From assembly GCA_017474385.1 (NCBI GenBank), contig JAFVHU010000140.1:23142-87141 (forward strand): a stretch of DNA of 64,000 bases. Reading direction: 5' to 3'. The translations under genes and the position numbers were made by a program. The notes under the pieces were generated by a model. It worked only from the letters and a program-made list of their open reading frames with translations, did no database searches and had not been told where the DNA came from. The DNA is from Afipia sp. (GTDB taxonomy: Bacteria; Pseudomonadota; Alphaproteobacteria; Rhizobiales; Xanthobacteraceae). Position 1 is the stretch's first letter. Each line of letters opens with the position of its first letter. This document shows positions 62,625-64,000 of the stretch, piece by piece.

Positions 62625-63107
62625 TCAGTTCAGCTTGCTGCGAACGTCCTGGATGCCCTTGGCGATCAGGTCGCTCGCAACCTGTCCCTTGACCGACTGC
62701 GTCATGATCGACGACGCGGCGGTGACGGCAGCTTCGGCAGCGGCGGCGCGGACATCCGCGATGGCCTGGCTTTCGGCCTGGGCGATCTTGTTCTCCGCGG
62801 TCTTGGTGCGGCGGGCGACAAAATCTTCCATCTTCACCTTGGCTTCGGACGCGATGCGCTCGGCATCGGCCTTGGCGTTGGTGATGATGTCCTGCGCTTC
62901 GCGCTCGGCGCTGGCGCGGCGGGCACGATACTCCTCAACGAGCTTCACGGCCTCTTCCTTGAGGCGGCGGGCGTCGTCGAGTTCTTTCTGAATGCGATCG
63001 CGGCGATGATCGAGCGCTTGCAGGATGGTGCGGTGAACGCCGAAATAGCCGAACACACCCATCAGGATGACGAAAGCGACGGCGACCCAGAATTCTGCTT
63101 GGAACAT
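62625..63107 (-). CDS. atpF: F0F1 ATP synthase subunit b
   Basis: A 160-residue peripheral-stalk subunit. One N-terminal helix ([19 protein letters not shown]) is followed by a long charged coiled coil ([42 protein letters not shown]) and a C-terminal delta-binding region ([21 protein letters not shown]). It joins F0 to F1 as a heterodimer with b'. It is the last of three genes here, six bases after b'. Confidence 0.96.
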   Translation of the reverse strand: MFQAEFWVAVAFVILMGVFGYFGVHRTILQALDHRRDRIQKELDDARRLKEEAVKLVEEYRARRASAEREAQDIITNAKADAERIASEAKVKMEDFVARRTKTAENKIAQAESQAIADVRAAAAEAAVTAASSIMTQSVKGQVASDLIAKGIQDVRSKLN

Positions 63108-63112
63108 CGTCG

Positions 63113-63670
63113 TTATCCCTTCAAGGACGCATCGACGGCGCTGTCGACAGTCTTGCTGTCGGGCGCGACGCCGGTGAGGCGCTGAACGATCGCCGTTGCC
63201 GCGTCCGATGCGATCGAGCGGACATTGCCCATCGCGGTTGCGCGCGTTGAGGCAATGGTCTTTTCGGCATCGGCCAGCTTGGCCGCGAGGCTGGTCTCGA
63301 GCGCCTTGCGGTCGCTTTCGGCCTGCGCGTTCAGCTTGTCGCGAGTCTCGGATCCGATGGCCTGAGCCCGCGCCCGCGCATCGGCGAGCTCGGTTTCATA
63401 AGCCTTCAGAGCCTGATCAGACTCGTCCTTCAGCTTCTGCGCCTCGGCGAGATCGTTTTCAATCACGCCTTCGCGGTTCGAGATAATGCCGCCGACGCGC
63501 GGAAGCGCGAACTTCGACACAATGAAGTAAAGCAACGCAAAGGCGATCGCGAACGACACCAGCTGCGAGGCAAACGTCTCCTTCTGGAAAGGCGGAAAAC
63601 CCGCCTTGCCATGGCCGTCTGCTTCGGTGTGGGCGGTCGTGCCCTTTGCAGTGCCCTGACCCGTCGCCAT
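63113..63670 (-). CDS. F0F1 ATP synthase subunit b'
   Basis: A 185-residue second stalk subunit. It has an extended N-terminus, then [71 protein letters not shown]. The distinct b' type is usual in photosynthetic and many alphaproteobacteria. It lies between the c and b genes, all on the - strand. Sometimes named atpG or atpF2. Confidence 0.95.
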   Translation of the reverse strand: MATGQGTAKGTTAHTEADGHGKAGFPPFQKETFASQLVSFAIAFALLYFIVSKFALPRVGGIISNREGVIENDLAEAQKLKDESDQALKAYETELADARARAQAIGSETRDKLNAQAESDRKALETSLAAKLADAEKTIASTRATAMGNVRSIASDAATAIVQRLTGVAPDSKTVDSAVDASLKG

Positions 63671-63735
63671 GAGCGTCTCCTGTAGGCGTCAGCCGCGGCG
63701 CGTTAACAGCTCCGCGGCGAACGCATCATCTGAAA

Positions 63736-63963
63736 TCAGACGGCGAACAGCAGCAGCAGCGCGACCAGCAGCGAGAAGATGCCGAGCGCTTCCGTCACGG
63801 CGAAGCCGAAGATCAGGTTCGCGAACTGGCCCTGCGAGGCCGACGGGTTGCGAAGCGCGCCGTTGAGGAACTGGCTGAAGATCATGCCGACGCCGATGCC
63901 TGCGCCGCCCATGCCGAGACAAGCGATGCCGGCGCCGATGTACTTTGCTGCAACTGGATCCAT
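63736..63963 (-). CDS. atpE: F0F1 ATP synthase subunit c
   Basis: A 75-residue proteolipid, two helices in a hairpin. The proton-carrying residue is Glu58 in FAVTEALG; the connecting loop is [16 protein letters not shown] Gly-rich first helix ([18 protein letters not shown]) fits ring packing. It is the first of the three atp genes visible; the a-subunit gene should lie just outside the window. Confidence 0.97.
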   Translation of the reverse strand: MDPVAAKYIGAGIACLGMGGAGIGVGMIFSQFLNGALRNPSASQGQFANLIFGFAVTEALGIFSLLVALLLLFAV

Positions 63964-64000
63964 AGTGAAACTCCTTCTGGGATGTTGGTGTCAGTGGATA

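Overview
The window is a stretch of a high-GC alphaproteobacterial chromosome, most likely Nitrobacteraceae/Bradyrhizobiaceae (Bradyrhizobium, Rhodopseudomonas, Afipia or Nitrobacter type). The signs are a class I lysyl-tRNA synthetase, split F0 b and b' ATP synthase subunits, the coxB-coxA-ctaB-coxF-ctaG-coxC-DUF983-SURF1-thrC-M16 order, a PodJ-like polarity protein, an Irr-type iron box and dispersed palindromic repeats that I associate with this family. About 60 genes are supported. No rRNA, tRNA, CRISPR array, integrase or IS transposase is visible.

Layout. 1-8.3 kb: 3' part of a ketopantoate reductase, a PRC-barrel protein, an FAD dehydrogenase, a Clp-fold exported protein, a SCO copper chaperone, a GT2 glycosyltransferase, an orphan solute-binding protein and a Pr6Pr membrane protein. 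8.3-14 kb: lysK, an AT-rich single-gene insertion at its 3' end, a YbaK deacylase, an S24 repressor, DUF952 and pyrD. 14-27.5 kb: a MATE exporter, both halves of a ligase-associated DNA repair module (exonuclease plus ligase on -, Lhr-type helicase plus PdeM on +) around a methyltransferase, a double-barrel outer membrane protein and a LivK-like binding protein; then a TauE/TIGR02186 pair. 27.7-31 kb: a 1,099-residue PodJ-like protein. 31.2-37.6 kb: a TetR regulator and a beta-oxidation operon (acyl-CoA dehydrogenase, thiolase, FadJ-like). 37.6-42.9 kb: GstA with divergent MarR, glutamate-cysteine ligase, small exported proteins, thioredoxin and CcdA. 42.9-50.7 kb: TldD, a TonB siderophore receptor and PepSY reductase around an Irr-like box, an HxlR/DoxX/DsrE/TlpA cassette and IalB. 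51-61.8 kb: the aa3 cytochrome oxidase cluster running into thrC, M16 peptidase, YbaN and GNAT genes. 61.8-64 kb: a lipoprotein and atpF, b' and atpE.

The most unusual feature is at lysK. A 17-bp direct repeat (16/17 identical) brackets about 1.3 kb holding one unknown AT-rich ORF, and the distal copy still reads as a lysK tail (IDAALKRAAS then stop). This looks like a small element that integrated into the 3' end of lysK and supplied a replacement C-terminus. A second, weaker case of the same logic is the HxlR-DoxX-DsrE-TlpA cassette, bounded by two same-orientation copies of an ialB 3' end (26/29 identical).

Functionally, respiration (cox cluster, SCO, ATP synthase F0), redox/thiol defence (GshA, GstA, Trx-CcdA, TlpA, DoxX-DsrE), fatty-acid oxidation under TetR control, and iron uptake dominate. 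Coordinates and motifs were read by eye; family names come from recognised motifs, not database searches.
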